Source: Polytrichum commune (Eukaryota > Streptophyta > Polytrichopsida > Polytrichales > Polytrichaceae). From it: a DNA stretch of 64,000 bases. Position numbers and translations under genes: made by a program. The notes under the pieces are model-generated. The model worked only from the letters and a program-made list of their open reading frames with translations, made no database searches and was not told the origin of the DNA. The stretch spans positions 65,820,033-65,884,032 of the forward strand of contig OX485804.1 in the NCBI GenBank assembly GCA_950295325.1, in the 5' to 3' direction. Shown in pieces: positions 46,701 to 60,810 of this stretch. Every line of letters starts with the position of its first letter. The first letter of the stretch is position 1.

Positions 46701-48374
46701 GAAACCATTCACAAGGGATCCTGGAACTCCTCTCTTTCGAGTGGCTTCTACATTTGCCGGTGCAGTTGCTCTCGTAAACTTTGGACTCAGCCTATGGCTT
46801 GTGATGATCTTCGGGGTGCCATTCACTCACCTTCACGTGGTGATGCTTCCTCTCGTGCAAGCTGTCTCTTGGATCATCATTGCAATGTCGTAGAGGTTAC
46901 GCATGCAGACGCACACAAAAATTCTGGTTCGCATGTGGTGGGTTGTAACATTTGCATTGGGCTCCTTCAGTGCCATCCTGTCCATGTTGTATTTGTATGC
47001 AAGGGTGATGCCCATGTCGAGAGTAGAAATCCTCTTGAACCTGGCAACATGGCCGGTATTCTGTTTGCTGCTCGCATGAGCAACGGTGGGGGAGCAAGTC
47101 CAGCCTGCTTCCTAATGAGCCAAATGACCTAACCAACCCAGTATTGAATGGCAATGATGATGATGATGCACATCGTGGTTGTTTACGGGAGAGCAGTGAT
47201 GATGACTGGGTTGTTCGCTCTTTGAACACAGTCACATCCGCGTCTGGACAAGTTGTGTTGAGATTCTTCATCGATTTCACGGCGGGCAAGTAATCATTCT
47301 GTGGTGAAGGCTATACTCTGGTCGCATTTCTGTTTTGCGCCAAAATTGTGGAGTCCCTTCCACAGAAGCTCTTATTACAAGTGCACATCCTCCCTCATGT
47401 CTGGATGTTTCTTTCTTTTCTTTCTTTCTTTCTTCCCAAGGACTTGCAGTCTCTCAAGATGAGAACCAGGACACATTGTTTTAAGGCAAAACGATCTGCA
47501 TCAGTATAAATTTTGTTTCACTCATCATGGGTTGTTTTCGAGTTTAGGGATACAAAAGGCACGCAGGTGGCGAGATTGTGAACTACTTATAGGTGGATGC
47601 ACACCGGCTGGGGGAGTTCCCATGGTGGATGCATCAAGTGTGGGTCATAACCCTCCAAATTTCAATCGCTTCAGCCACACTATTCTACTATCCTTCTACC
47701 AGTTGCACTACCAAGTCTCCTTCTACCTAATCATACTGATCAACATGAGAGAATATCAAACCCTTTTCCAGTCATGCTTCAGTCCAAGCCTCAGGAACGA
47801 TGACTTTTTCCAATGTGACGTCTTTCAGGATTCACCTGTTAAGGTGCAGATGAACAATATGACACGTCAGGGCTCAGGAAATTTCAGAGATTTTCGAAGA
47901 ATAACGAACTAAAAAGTCCACAACATTGTTTCTTGCACGGAGCATTGGCAGTTCGCCAGTCTTACTCACCTGGAGTCTGACTCAATTTCTACCTGGTTCT
48001 GAGTATGATGGTGCTGGCTGAGGGTTGGCCACCGAGTGTATGACCTTGAAAAGGTTCCGTATCACCCTGTCAGGCCTACTCCATACGATTGCAAGGATGT
48101 CTTTAGTTTGTGACTTGATAGACATAAGGACATCTCCACCTTGACAGACTCCATCATCAGGCCATGTACTCTGCCGATACGATTCGGTTGTAAAGTCATA
48201 ATCGCCTTGATGTAACCATTGTCACCGTCCCAATGCAAAACCATTACTTCCTACCACATCTCAAATCATAAGCTTACCATTGAAACTGTCAGCTGGTCGA
48301 CTATCCCCTTCCCTAAGATAAAAAATTATGCCACATTTTAAACTACAATGTGGTTGAAAATGAGGCACATTTCA

Positions 48375-49596
48375 GGGGCGGTTTACACTATGGACCATGA
48401 AGTTGGACCAGGGCTCTGCAAGGCAGCTGATTGGCTCTTGAAGTTGCCCCGGGACAACTTCGGTTTACACTAAGGAAAAAATGGCAGAGGGACCATGAAG
48501 GTTGAGGTCCCCAAAATACAATTTTTAAGGCCTAATAAATGCACTGACATGGTCCAACGGGTTTTGCGGTGAGAGAGGCAAGAGAGGTGGTCATGTAGGA
48601 AAAGCAAGGGCCCATGTCAGAGAAATGCCATTTCAAGAATGTTTTAATGAATCTACCTTTTATGTGCCTTAATTATATTATAGCCCATGAGACATACCAG
48701 CACTACCTTGCCCCACCCCTTAAACCGGCTTACACGTGTTTCATCAAACAACGCGGGACATCTAGAACTCAAGAATTCAAGTGCAGATTTGTTTTTTTGG
48801 TCTACCAGCTGCAATTTTTTGAATTTGGGGGCGTGTAATATACCGTTGGAAAGCTCTTGAAAATACCTTTCCAACGGTATATTACACGCCCCAAAATGTT
48901 TAAAAACTACAGTTGCAAAACAAAAAACAAAAATACGTAGTCGTTTAGTGACTGTAGATCAGGGTGGTCAAAAGAAGCGCAATGGGAAATCTTCTAACAT
49001 TAATTATCAAAGAATTGAAATTTAGTGTTGAGCAAGGTTGGGTGGTAACAACATTAGATATAATCAAACACTAAATATCCTATTTAGTGTAGTGACAACA
49101 CAAGGTACATGTCACATGTAAATTACATTGAACATGTACAAATTGAATCGCTCATTTTTTTTTGTAAAAATTGTTGTGAGAAGATTTGCAAGCCACATCT
49201 TCGACACATTTAACAAGAAGTGAAGACAGTTGAAGCCCAAGAGATGACAAGAGAATGATCAAACTTTAAGGTGAAAAGAAGAAAAAACTAAGTGACAAGA
49301 TAAGTGAAGGCATGTGTAGGCAAGTGAAGGCAAATTGAAGTCAACAAAATGGTCAAACTTCATTTCTTCCCAAAACTGCCCTTTTTGGGCTTATATTAAA
49401 AAAATCAGCACATCCACTTCTTGCCGCATGGTCATTCCTCTTCGTCCACATTCGGTTTACACCTAGTGAGGGGCCCAATGGCTTTGTAAATCAAATTTTT
49501 AAGAACTCGGACCATGAAATGTAGACCATGAACTCATACAACGGAATAAGGCATCTTCCGTGGGATGAGTTCATGGTCTATGGTGTAAACCGCCCC
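48375..49596. mobile_element. PIF/Harbinger-like MITE, 1.22 kb
   Basis: Terminal inverted repeats of about 27 bp begin GGGGCGGTTTACAC and continue (T/C)AT(G/A)GACCATGAA on both ends. They are flanked by a 3-bp TCA direct repeat (48372-48374 and 49597-49599). Subterminal CGGTTTACACTAAGG (48456) and CGGTTTACACCTAGTG (49450) repeat the end motif internally. No transposase. The interior holds a long hairpin (48828-48892) and a stretch near 49020-49090 related to dispersed repeat 16900-16980. A 3-bp duplication and these ends suggest PIF/Harbinger, though TCA is not the usual TTA/TAA. Confidence 0.75.
48828..48892. repeat. Perfect 26-bp-arm hairpin
   Basis: Left arm GGGGCGTGTAATATACCGTT plus GGAAAG (48828-48853), a 13-base loop, and an exactly complementary right arm (48867-48892). 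It lies inside the MITE. Its shape resembles a small-RNA precursor stem, but nothing shows it is transcribed. Confidence 0.9.
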
Positions 49597-50401
49597 TCAA
49601 TGTAGTACTAGGTAGTCTATAATCTTTATTCCAATTGGATCACCAAGTTGTTGCCTCTATCTCACTGCACTCCGGTACTCTAGGGACGGTACTCTAGGGA
49701 ATTAGCTTCTTTGTCACCAAACTTGATGTACTTTTCAGTCTCATAAACCTTTTGGCTTCCCGGGAAACCAATTTCATTTCATATCATAGAAGCTGAATGT
49801 ACGATGCTTGGCTCCCATTTCAGGCTTGGGAGGACAAATTTAGGGATACAATGCAAATTGTGAGATAAGCTTTGTGATGTAAGTCATGTAGGGAGAAAAC
49901 ACATTGCAACTGACAATGTGAAGAAAACTGGACGCGAAGATGAAGTAGAATGAGCTAATTTGAGGGTATTCTCAATTTGAGTGCTTGCCCTTGGCCTAAT
50001 TCTTACAAGAAGGTCCTAAATGAAGGTAGAAAAGAAATTGCAACTGACAACATGAAGAAGGTAATCAAAGATCATGAAGAAGTATGAAGCATTTTAGTTT
50101 TTTTTAAGAGTATTGCTAATTCGGGTGCACACATATCCCTTGACCTAATTGCTACAAGAAGGTCCTGAATGCTATTTAAATCGCGGTACACCACCTTTAA
50201 ATGATTCTAGTTTTTTAGGATTTGTTGCCATGCATGCTGAGTTGGTGTTGATTGTGCCAATAGGTTTTTGTGAATGGTACCATTGCGTATGTTGCCCAGT
50301 CGGCATGGATCCAAAGTGGAACAGTTCAGGAGAATGTTCTCTTCTGTCATAAGATAACAGAATTTTGTATGCGAAAACACTCAAAGGGCTTGTGCTCTTG
50401 A

Positions 50402-50551
<150 letters not shown>

Positions 50552-51469
50552 TGATGCTCACACGCAGGCCAGCCTTTTCAAGGCAGGTTTCACATGACTA
50601 CTTCACCCACCTATCCTGCAATTAATTTTGACTGTTTACATGGTTTGAAATTGAAAACATCTTGGGAAAAATATTTATGCGTGAGAATGAGGTAGAGATG
50701 AAGCGGTGCTTGCTTTTCTGATATGACATGATATGATTGTTGTCCAGGATTGTATGATGGAGATACTTGCAGACAAGACGGTGGTCCTTGTTACTCATCA
50801 GGTGGAGTTTCTTCCAAGCGTCAATCGCATTGTGGTGAGTATAATGTGGGAGATTCAATGTTGGGACATGATGATTGGAACTGGGAGTTGGCATCACCTT
50901 GATTTGAGGTTGGCAAAACTCCTTTTCAAGTCCCTCAATGTATGTCGTTGAGAATGTGGATATGAATACTCAAGGCTCTTATAATTGAAATTGAATTGAT
51001 GCTTGTGCCCGTCTTGAAGGCTTTCTATGCATGACATTTTCTTATTACAGGTCATGGATAGAGGGGAGATCAAACAACAAGGCAGATATGATGACTTCAT
51101 GAAAGAGGAAGCGCATTCAAGGAGCTCGTGGATGCACATCATGAAGCCATGTGCGAAGCCATTTTCTCAAACCAGGTGGCTAGTGATGCAGCCATTGGTC
51201 CAATGGCAATCGACATCAACAAAACCCCTCAGCTAAACCAAACTTAAGTTTCTCTCGGGCCGACAGTCGTCGTGAGCTTCCGACCCAGGCCATGCAACTA
51301 ACTCAGCAAGAAGAACGGGAATCTGGGAACTCAGGCACACAGATCTACAGGTACTATGTACAAACATCAAAAGAGTGGTGGATGTTTGCTGGAATGATTG
51401 TAGCGGAATTTTTTTCCGTTATTCTCCAAGTGGCAACTACTGATGTCAAACGATGCACAAAGTTGAAAA

Positions 51470-53534
51470 TATGTGTCATTTTTTTGTTGTGATTTGATCA
51501 ATTTGCCTTCATTTGGAAATCAAAACTGAACAAGTGGAGTGTTGAAGGCTGAACAAGTTTCACATCAGTCGTGCCACTCATCTATTTCTGGTGTGTAAAA
51601 TGCAGGTATCATGGCAGATTTCAATTCTCGAATAAATCTCCTCTGAAATGATAGTTTCCTATTTGCAAAAGTCGTTGCCGCATATTGGGCACAAGCAAAG
51701 AGTCAATCTGGAGCTTAAGAATTGTTCTTCAATACCAACTCATTTGAGCAACCATGAGTAATGGTCCAGTCACCAAAGCTCCACTCATGCCAATTGACAA
51801 TTTGAGATCTTCTCTGAGATATTACTACTTCGGTAGTTGCAAGCCACAATCTCAGTTCAACCTCAACTCTGTTGAATGTAAGGGATGTGGCAGTCACTAG
51901 AATGAGCATGATGTCATCAAAAGTCAGTGACTTCTTGTGCAGGATTTTGGTTCATTGTAACTGTATGACACAAAGATTTAAGTTGCCTTGCATTTCAGTT
52001 GTCGAGAATGAAGGCATCTGCAGTGTGTTTGGCAGATGATGTAAAGTATTGAATTGATTCCTGCTATATGGACTTCACACTGATCTAGTTGAATTTACTA
52101 AAGCTTGCAGAAACACACTGCTGCATTTAAACCACTAGGTCACTTGGTCGAAGTTCATTTGAGTCCTTAGTTTCTCCAGGGAACCTTCTACTTTGGTTGT
52201 AGGATTTTTTGTTCCTCCCTTAACAAAACCAGTAAGACTGTCTAGACATCATATGTTAATATGCATACCCACCCACTGTAACGTAAGGTTGCCATCTAAT
52301 AGTTCTCACAACTCCTGAGTTCTCAAATATGCCACAATTATTATGTATCAAAAAAATCTGCAGCTTCTTCTTTCAATTGTATATCCACTTGGCAACACAA
52401 TACCATACATGTTAAAATTTTGAAGCCTATGATCTCTTTGAAGAAATCCTACATGCATTAGTACACTCCTCAAATATTCCTTGAAGTGGTTTTTTTTTCA
52501 TGACATTGGCAAGTGGTATTCTGGCCATAGGGTAGTAAACAGCTGATTGTGACATATTACAGTATCTTCCCACATGATATGGCCAATAATACACAAGGTT
52601 CATAATTACTTTCGAAAGTCCTCCTAATTTACATAGGCAGGATAGAATCGTGGGTATTATCACAGGAAAAAACAGCCTCTCCCAAGTGTACTGAGTGGAA
52701 ACACTAGTGTAACTCCCATTGCACTCTTTTGGGATCTGAGTTTGAATTAAATATCACGTGGGCTCAATATGGCTGTCAAATCCCCTCCAGGTAAAAGAGA
52801 AGTGTGATAATAAAAATCATAATTTTCAACATACAAATTCGATAATAATCCAAAACAGAGTTGATTTATCTGCATATATTAACACTTAAGCAGTATGACA
52901 ACCAATACTTAAGACTGCAAGAATTCAATATCCATGTGTCAGGTTTGCTACAACTCCTACACGCTACAAACATCAAAGGATAGGAATTGCTCTTGCTATC
53001 TGTAGTCTCAAGCCCGTGGGCTGTCAAACATAAAGGGTGATCTCCAAGGTTGATAAGCTTGTAGACCTGAAAGATTGCATTCCCCTACTACGTTGTCTTT
53101 CCATCACACCACCGAAAGTAAAAAAAGTAAAATAAAATTGGGGATTGCCTCAAATAATAACACCTGACATTGGGAACCACAAAGACAAGGCACCAAAAAG
53201 TTACTCGTGCTCATCAAAATCCGAAAATGATGAGCACATATTCACTCACACTTCAGTGAACATCCAAGACCCTGAAGTGGGTAAATGGTGTAACATGTAC
53301 TTCTTTCTATCATTGTTTAAATATCCTAAACATTTGCCATTAGATAGACAGATTCAGAATGTAAACATGGCAGATGTATTTCCCTCCATGTGGGTCAGAA
53401 TAGGCATGGATTAATTCTTTCTGGCCCAAAAGTTCCATGTGTCATCATATGATTGGTTGAAACCTCTCAAAGATGACATGGAAATTGAATTTAGTCAGAC
53501 AAGTGCCCAATCAGACCTGAATGTGCGGTAATTT
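51470..53534. other. No gene seen
   Basis: No continuation of the ABCC gene could be found here. AT-rich sequence with only short frames on both strands. Confidence 0.45.
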
Positions 53535-55072
53535 TCACTTTCCCTTGCCCTTGTTGCCCTTCCCGCCACCCTTCTTCGAGTCCATTTTTGCCTGCATGCG
53601 TGCTGCCGCAGCCGCCTTGGCCTCTTCTCTCTTCTTCTTCTCTTCTTCTTTCTTCACAGCAGCAAGATCTCGCTCCTTGCGAACTTCCTCAAGCTTCGCC
53701 TTCTCCGCTGCTACACTGTCAAGGGTTGATCCCCTAGGTGGCCGGGCACCCAAAAGCTCGATTTCAAATACGAGGGTGGCACCACCCGGAATCTCAGGTG
53801 GTGCACCTGCTTGACCATAAGCATAGTCTGGCTGACATGTAATGCACGCGATTTCACCGACTTGCATGGTTTTAATTGCGATGTCCCACGCGCGAATGAC
53901 ACTCCCTTTTCCAACTTCAAATGAGAAGACAGTGTTGTCTTCACGCGTGGAGTCAAATACTTTACCTGCATGCAAAAGCACTTGTGTTAGGTTGTGCATG
54001 CAACTCCAGTTTTGTACTATCCATAAGACAATGTCCGAAACCTACAACTCAAGAATGCATACGCCAAAGAGAATTGGATCATACTCCATGCCTATAAATG
54101 TGCATGCTATGAAAATAATTAAATGTAAGTGCAATAAAACTGTAGATTCAATCATATCACTTAACAGTATGGAGATGTATTCATGCAAATCCAATCAAAC
54201 AGCAGATGTGTTAATACCATCACTTAACCACGTGGGCTCAAAGCACAGATAACACATCCACTTGCAAATTATAAAAATTTGAAAGGCCTCCAAACAGAAT
54301 CCAACGCCCCCCCAAACGAGGCCACTCAGTGCATGTAGGCCTTTGTTGTGGATGGTGAGTCCACAAAGCAAAGATGATGCTACCTTACCTTACATTCGAC
54401 ATTCAAGAAACTCACAATGGCCATACAATCAAGGTCCTAGACAAAAGCAACGAAATTTTCTTCCATGGGGCTATGTTGTATAACCCTGAGTCTCAAATTG
54501 ATGACCACTGACTCTCAAAATGTAACCTGAGTCTGCATCAGCCTCAAGATGATGATGACTTAGATTCATTAATATCACCTGACAGTATCACTAAGATGAG
54601 CAGATAAGACCTCAATTCGGTTTATTAAAAAAATGAAAACAAATAAAAGAACAGGATGTGAAAGGCCTCCAAATAGAATGCACCACACCTACAAACGAGG
54701 TCACTCAATGCATATAGACCTTGGGTATATATGGTGAGTCCCAAAGTCAGATGATGCTACCTTACCTTGCCTTTCAAATTGAAGAAACTCACAATAGCCA
54801 GACACTTAAGGTCCTAGAAGAAACCAACAACTTTTTTTGCACGGGCGGCTATTTAGTATAATAAATGAAAAACAAAAATAACCAAAAAACACCCCAGTTC
54901 GATCTTGATGGGTGGGTTGCAAAACACGGTCACCTGTATCAGCGAGCTTGCCCTCATAGTGCACATCAACATTGGGCAGATTTTCAGATGGGTGGAGTGC
55001 TCCTGGCTTTGCCTTCCGGATCACTTTCTTCAACACCCCTCCATCCCCAGTCAGGTCCAACACATCCGCCAT
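53535..55072 (-). CDS. FKBP20-1: FKBP20-1-type peptidyl-prolyl isomerase
   Basis: Exon 1 runs 55072-54934 and exon 2 53965-53535, joined across a phase-1 GT-AG intron (ACAG|GTGACC ... TGCAG|GT) to give 189 residues. It starts [20 protein letters not shown]. The FKBP fold follows: [59 protein letters not shown] and [12 protein letters not shown] charged helix ([20 protein letters not shown]) and a Gly/Lys tail ([13 protein letters not shown]) end it. Length, order and tail match plant FKBP20-1, a nuclear-type immunophilin that may help protein folding or assembly; several active-site aromatics are replaced in this group, so isomerase activity may be weak. The ATG sits after a KKKRKKK-like upstream frame that I take as 5' UTR. 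This is the only clearly intact conserved gene in the window. Confidence 0.92.
54285..54800. repeat. Diverged direct duplication inside the FKBP intron
   Basis: About 135 bp at 54285-54424 and again at 54665-54800 share AGGCCTCCAAA, ATGATGCTACCTTACCTT and GAAACTCACAAT, some 380 bp apart. It enlarges the single FKBP intron to about 970 bp. Confidence 0.8.
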
Positions 55073-58000
55073 CTTCTTCTTCCTCTTCTTCTTCCCCTCC
55101 GCAAAACCTAGGAAATCACAAAACTCCCTTGGCTGGTGCTGGTGCTGGTGCTGGTGTCGATGGGCTACCTTGCAACCAGGATGGTATCCTTCAAAGGAGG
55201 CTAAGTGCACGGATTTGCAAGCTTACTTACTCCAAACCGAATTACACAAAAACCCGCCAAAAGGGTGAACTTGTGGCTCAGAGGAGACCAGCGGTACGCC
55301 AGGGCTGCTCTCCTTCCCTCCGACTTTGCACGAATTGGCGGTACATGTAAACCCAGAACGGATTCACTGCCACCAGACCACTCGGAGCACAAGACTCAAA
55401 AATAACGGCCATGAAAGATGCAAGACCCCAACCGAATCCCTTCTCCTCCCTCTGTCTTCCCCACAACACAACACAATACAACACAACACAATACAACACA
55501 ACACAACACAACACAACACAAGCCGCCCAGAAGTTAAGCTTAACCCAAGCGGCTGACTCACGACTGTGCAACAAAATCCCTGCCGCCGGCTGCGCGAGAA
55601 GGGACGGAAGGCAGACAACAGAAAGACGGGAAGACAACACGAGGCGCGGCTGTGTGATGAAGTAGGTATAACTTCTGTATGTATCAAATCTAACTTTGTT
55701 GAGGCGAGTGAATTGTGGCAGGTGGGCTAGGGACCTGGGAGGGAGGAGGGAGGGGAGGAAGTTCACGCTTGCCTTTCTTTCTCTCTTTCTTTCTCTCTTT
55801 CTCTCTTTCTCTTTCTTCACTGACTGCATAAGCGCAAACTTCCCAAGTGAACAGAGGGTTAGGCATGCCAAAGTTAAAAGTAACCTAAGGTAAGTTAGGC
55901 TGCTTTTACTTGGCCATCTCTTCTCCATCTTCTGTGGATTCAGTAATAAATAAGAGCAAGCCCAGTCGTTCCTAGATTTGCATCTGCATCCAGGAATGAA
56001 AAGTGGTCTCCATTCAGGATCCAGATCCATACCCATGCAAAAGTACCACTCATCCTGCATTGTTTTGAATATTAACTTTTGAATTTCCTCTAAAATGATT
56101 AGTAATTTTTTGAAGTTATGAACTTTAACCGGTTATTCCTCAAACACATCCAGTTCATTTATAACTAGTGTTTCTCTTGAAGTCTCAAACCTCGACCATT
56201 TGTTTCTCAAACTCATCCCATTCATCTGTAACTAGTAATTTTCCTGAAGTCCCAAACTCAACCAGTTATTTCTCAAACTCATTTGGTTCATCTATAACTA
56301 ACTGATACTAGAGAAAAATAATAGGTCGAAGGTTAAAAAAAGTATTGTCTTGTTATATATAATCCTCCCTACATATCTCTCACATATGCAAGGAGTTCGA
56401 GGCTTCTAGGATAAAATTTCATCAATGTTTGATATTTATGCCAATGAGTGGGTGGTTTCCCTACATTTGCATCTACATTGCGGACGTTAAAGTACAAATG
56501 CAGATGCAGATGCAAGGAGAGTGAGCTTGCTCTAAGACCCCATACCCAAAGGCCTTATCAAGCATAAAACTCTCTAGAGAATCTTGCACCGCACAACTAT
56601 GCATCTGATCAATGGCTCAAGGTTAATTATGGAAATTAACCTTTCCTTGTTTTTTGGCAAGCAACTATGCACCGTAAGGCACCCTCCACTAGCACTATAA
56701 AATTCTTTGGAGGGCTTTGTGTTTGATGGGTGGGATGCGCTTCGATGAATGAATGAATGCGTGCATGTTGTTCCCATGTTTCCTCTTTGTTTATGAGTTA
56801 CCTCTAGTTCTCAAAGGCACCGTGGAGGATTTCATTTCATGACCAATCACTCATACAAGAGGAGAGGGGTTGTCAAAAGTCGTATCGGTTTTTCATCCAT
56901 GGAGGCAAGATAACATCCCATAATTCTTACATTTGTCCATGTGTTAATTGGTTAGGATTGATGACCAACTTGGAACATGTGGATGACAAGTCACAAGAAC
57001 AATGGATCATCCACTATCTTCTCATTGATTATCTACACTAATCATCCCAATTAGTGCGTGTGGTATTAATCCTTGAAACACACACTATTTTGACAAGTCT
57101 CAAAATTAGTGAGGGCTAGAAATTTATTGAGTGCTATTAAATTCATGAATACATGCTCTTTTACCATACATTTCAAGAAAATTAGTGCATGCTTTGAGGT
57201 GCTTGTAGAGTGATAATAAAGGATTCAATGCAAATACATGATTGTCAATGAATAATTCCAAGATGACTATATAACGTTGCCATGAATAGTATTTTTAGAG
57301 ATTAGTGTTGGAATGAGAAATGCTTATTAGATTTTTTATTTTTTTGGTGGCACTAATTCCATAGTGTAAATAGATGTAAATCACCTTCGCTAATTTCCCA
57401 TACACACTCTTAGGCACCCCCCCCCCTTACTAATTTGGATTGTCAATGTAATTCATAATAAGAACTGAGGGGGTAATAGTAAAATTGTGTTCCATGTAGT
57501 TAATTTGTCCCAATTTATGCTTACTAGATAAATTTAGGGTCTCTAACCCCCCCCCCCCATTTAGGGGTTGATTTGGGCAATCCCCTAGTTTTATATTATT
57601 TTTAGCATTTCCAATCTTCTTTTTCCTCAGCAGGTGATGTGAACATTCAATTCATTGTTGACCTTGTTGGCAAGAGGAAATTATCATGTACAGGCATGCC
57701 TCTCATCCATCTAACATAAAACTTGTATTTAGTGTCATAAGGTGAAAGAACAATGCAAATCTATTACAGGGGTAGATTTGTTGATTTTCAGTGACATAGG
57801 ATAAGTTTCTAGTGACGCAAGATAATTGCCAAGGACTCAAATGTGTAGAAGGTATAGCATTAGGTTGCTTGTAATCAATGAAAAAAAAATGTAATGGAAG
57901 AGGCATGAGAAACAATAAGGCTAGAATAAGGCCACAACGCTAGTCCAAAGAGGGATAAGAATTACCCCATATTGTTTGTATGAATCAAGGAAAAGAAAAA

Positions 58001-59370
58001 AACAATAACATGCAAAGCAAGGAGAGCATGAGATCATCTCACTCCAAGCATGGTTCATCTGCATTTGTGTATGTGTATATGCTTGTGCAATCTCATCTCT
58101 AGTCCTATTGACTTCCAATAAAATGCTTGTAATGCAACTACGCGAGGTGTCCCACCTCGTGGCTTTGTTTCACATGTCTTCAAGTTGGTAAAAGGATGTG
58201 TATTGTTAGAGGTAATAAATTCACTAAGTGCCATGAGAGCTTTTGTTTCCAATGAAATTTTGTACAATCCACTAATAATTTTACATTGTTAATCTCCACT
58301 AGCCACTTATTAACCCATGCAAGAGAGTGAAACGGCCAAGAGCCAAAGGTCGGGAATAAACATGATGTGATTCTCAAAAAATAATTGTATGTGCCACTTA
58401 GCAGTGTTATGAACCAAGTTGGTTTCCATAGTATTATTTTATGTAGGCTATTGGTAAAAACGTATTGGTGAAAATAGTGAACAAAGCATATAGATAAGAA
58501 CATTTTTGATTGGATAAAAACATGTATATTCATAAAATATAACCCCCAACATCATTAGCAAGCATTGAATGACGACATGCGACCCATGTTTTTGACCCCA
58601 ACAAAATTGCTTTGTTTGACTTTGTTTGCCTTGTAAGACTAGTTGTATTCATCTTACTTCAATAACATGTGTACAAGTTGTAGTATGTTGTTTATGGTAT
58701 TAAATATCACATACAATATCTGCAAAGGGTTACACTAGATTGTCTATAACCCTAGAAATGTCACAACCCTAGTTGTGAGCATGACACTAATTGTCAACTT
58801 AAGTGATATTTTGAAATGAAGAAATCTTAACATTATCAAGTTTAGTGTAAAGAGTGCAAATTCGAAGGTAAATAAGGAGTGAGGTGTCAGTTTTAGGTTT
58901 ATCCATCACATGTGAGAAAACTCTTCAAGTTCGTCTTTAATATAATAAAGAGTTATTTACATACTAGCTTGTTATTTATGAAAATCCATTCAAAATAGTA
59001 TAAATATTTTAAATAAAGTTTTATATATTTATAATCATCACAACCAAGATATACAGTTTCTTTGGGAAATTCCATTGATATAACTGAGTCAAATGCAACT
59101 CATTAACTCCTTTAGTTCCCAGTTTTGCTTACATCTTTGTTGCGACACTCATTGAAAGCACAATGACAAATATTGTGACCTACGCACAAATTTGAAAGTA
59201 GGGTAAGTGAGGGCCGTTAAAGACTACATTCCAGTTCCTTAGCATCACTTTGTTCAAGCAATGTGATTTTTGGCGAGCGAATTTCCATTGTTTATGGCTT
59301 AATGCTATATCCCGATTCCTAAGTTCCAATATCATGCATGGCAACAAATACGGTGCCAAAAATTTTGGAC
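55073..59370. other. FKBP upstream region and gene-free DNA
   Basis: The first few hundred bases must hold the FKBP promoter, but no single TATA element stands out. Low-complexity tracts: ACAAC-type repeats (55463-55521) and TTTCTCTC (55770-55815). At 56120-56305 a unit of about 63-65 bp containing TTCATCTATAACTA-like ends occurs three times. The rest is AT-rich without a supported gene. Confidence 0.55.
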
Positions 59371-59377
59371 TTATTTT

Positions 59378-59737
59378 AGCCCCAAGCTGGATCACATCTT
59401 CATTCGGCTGGGCCCTGCCCTCCCATGCCTTCTTCACTGTCTAGTCTCCCTGCCTACACCTATGTGGGAACTCTTCCTTGTTAGGAGCCAATGTGACAAT
59501 ACTCGGTCACTTAAGTCATTAAGCTCGTTTGGCATGTGAAGGAACTCCATCAATTAACTTGGAAGTAATAAAATTGATGTCAACTTGAATATTTGTAATT
59601 TTGAACGGGTATTGTCACATTGGTTCCCAACAAGGAAGAGTTCCCACACATGTATGGGCAGGGAGACCATACAGTGAAGGAGGTGTGGGAGGGGCAGGGC
59701 CCAACTGAATGAAGATGTGATCTAGCTCGGGGCCTGA
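59378..59737. repeat. Inverted repeat of about 125 bp (small foldback)
   Basis: 59378-59505 (GATCACATCTTCATTCGGCT, then GGGAACTCTTCCTTGTTAGG, then GTGACAATAC) is inverted at about 59610-59737 (GTATTGTCACATTGG, GAAGAGTTCCCAC, GAATGAAGATGTGATC), about 85-90% identical with about 105 bp between. Probably a relic of an inverted-repeat transposon; ends not defined. Confidence 0.8.
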
Positions 59738-60454
59738 CCTTGGGTCCCAATAGATTGTTCTATTAGGATAATCAAGGACTTGGCCCTTTAAGATGAACAT
59801 CCCAAATGAGACTTGCAACTTAATGGGAACTTGATAGGGATAGATCTAAATCCTCAAAAGAGGTTAATTTTAGTGGATATTTTTTTCACGTGTAGTTATT
59901 GAACTTATGTATCACTCCAAAAGCTTGATCATCAATGGTTGTTCTTGATGCCTCGTGAAGCATTCACATTTAACAACATATTTTGACCAAAAATCCACTT
60001 GAAGAACATATAATGCAACTTCCCATTACTCTCTGGTAAGTACCAGTCTAGCCATTCATACTTTAAATTTGTAAATAAAAAACAATGGGATTGATTTTCA
60101 TTTACATAGGTACTTTGAGCCATCTAGTAAAAGGCGCGAAGAATCGCACGTATGAAAGCCTTGTGGCCACTTTAAGGAAAGAATAATTAGTTGGAATCAC
60201 ATGTTGGGAACTCAAATCCCATCTATCCAAGGCTTTTATGCTTCCAACTTTCACATAAGGCACTAAAATTTGGGGAGGTGACTTGAAAAACTCTCATTGG
60301 AAGGTGTTCGAGAAGGGCATGAAGATGCATAGGATGTCTTATGTCAAAGTGCATTCTTCGACAACCTATCATATTTTGTTGGCCGAATTTGGAGAACTCC
60401 CCCTAGAATCACACGCTCTCAAGCTCATTGTAGGCTCTCAAATACAAATGTGAA

Positions 60455-60810
60455 TTGTACTTGGAGCAACCATTGACACCACCACAACGCAAGATCATGG
60501 CCGCTTACCGCACCCCAAACCATAGATTAGCGATTGAAACTAGACGATGGTCAACTATCCCCATCTTCAGAGATACTAAATTATGCCACTTTTACTCCTA
60601 TGATGCCGTTGAAAACGAGGCACATTTCATGTTGGAATGTCCCCTGCATAAGCCCATAAGAGATAAGTTTTCCATCATTATTTGAGAATGTAGTTCTATA
60701 GAGCCTCGAGTCTTTTTTTCAAACAGACCACCAAGTTGATATCAGCCTTCCACTCACGGAGGCTACTACACTCCGCCACTCTAGAGAACTAGCTAGTTTG
60801 AAACCATCAT
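60455..60810 (+). pseudogene. LINE ORF2 C-terminus (zf-RVT-like) relic
   Basis: A 76-codon frame reads MAAYRTPNHRLAIETRRWST, then RDTKLCHFYSY, then VENEAHFMLECPLHKPIRDK. The C-x2-F/C, H-F-x-L-E-C-P pattern is typical of the zinc-binding C-terminus of non-LTR reverse transcriptases. The following 120 bp (CACTCTAGAGAACTAGCTAG) is shared with the split copy at 49597-49740. No reverse transcriptase core is present. Confidence 0.7.

Larger units (their letters stand above)
48277..49740 (+). mobile_element. LINE 3' end relic interrupted by a MITE
   Basis: 48277-48374 reads like the C-terminal zinc-finger part of a LINE reverse transcriptase (ETVSWSTIPFPKIKNYATF, then VENEAHF in another frame). The sequence after the MITE (49597-49740: CACCAAGTTGTTGCC, CACTGCACTCCG, ACTCTAGGGAATTAGC) matches the 3' end of the related relic at 60455-60810. 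About 57 bp of the LINE is missing at the junction. Confidence 0.7.

Noticed and set aside
53521-53814. Plus-strand Ala/Ser/Phe-rich frame
   Set aside because: Antisense shadow of FKBP20-1 exon 2.
55278-56060. Minus-strand frame of 260 codons upstream of FKBP
   Set aside because: Built on CT-rich and ACAAC-type microsatellites (repeated CVVLCCVVLYC), with no domain.
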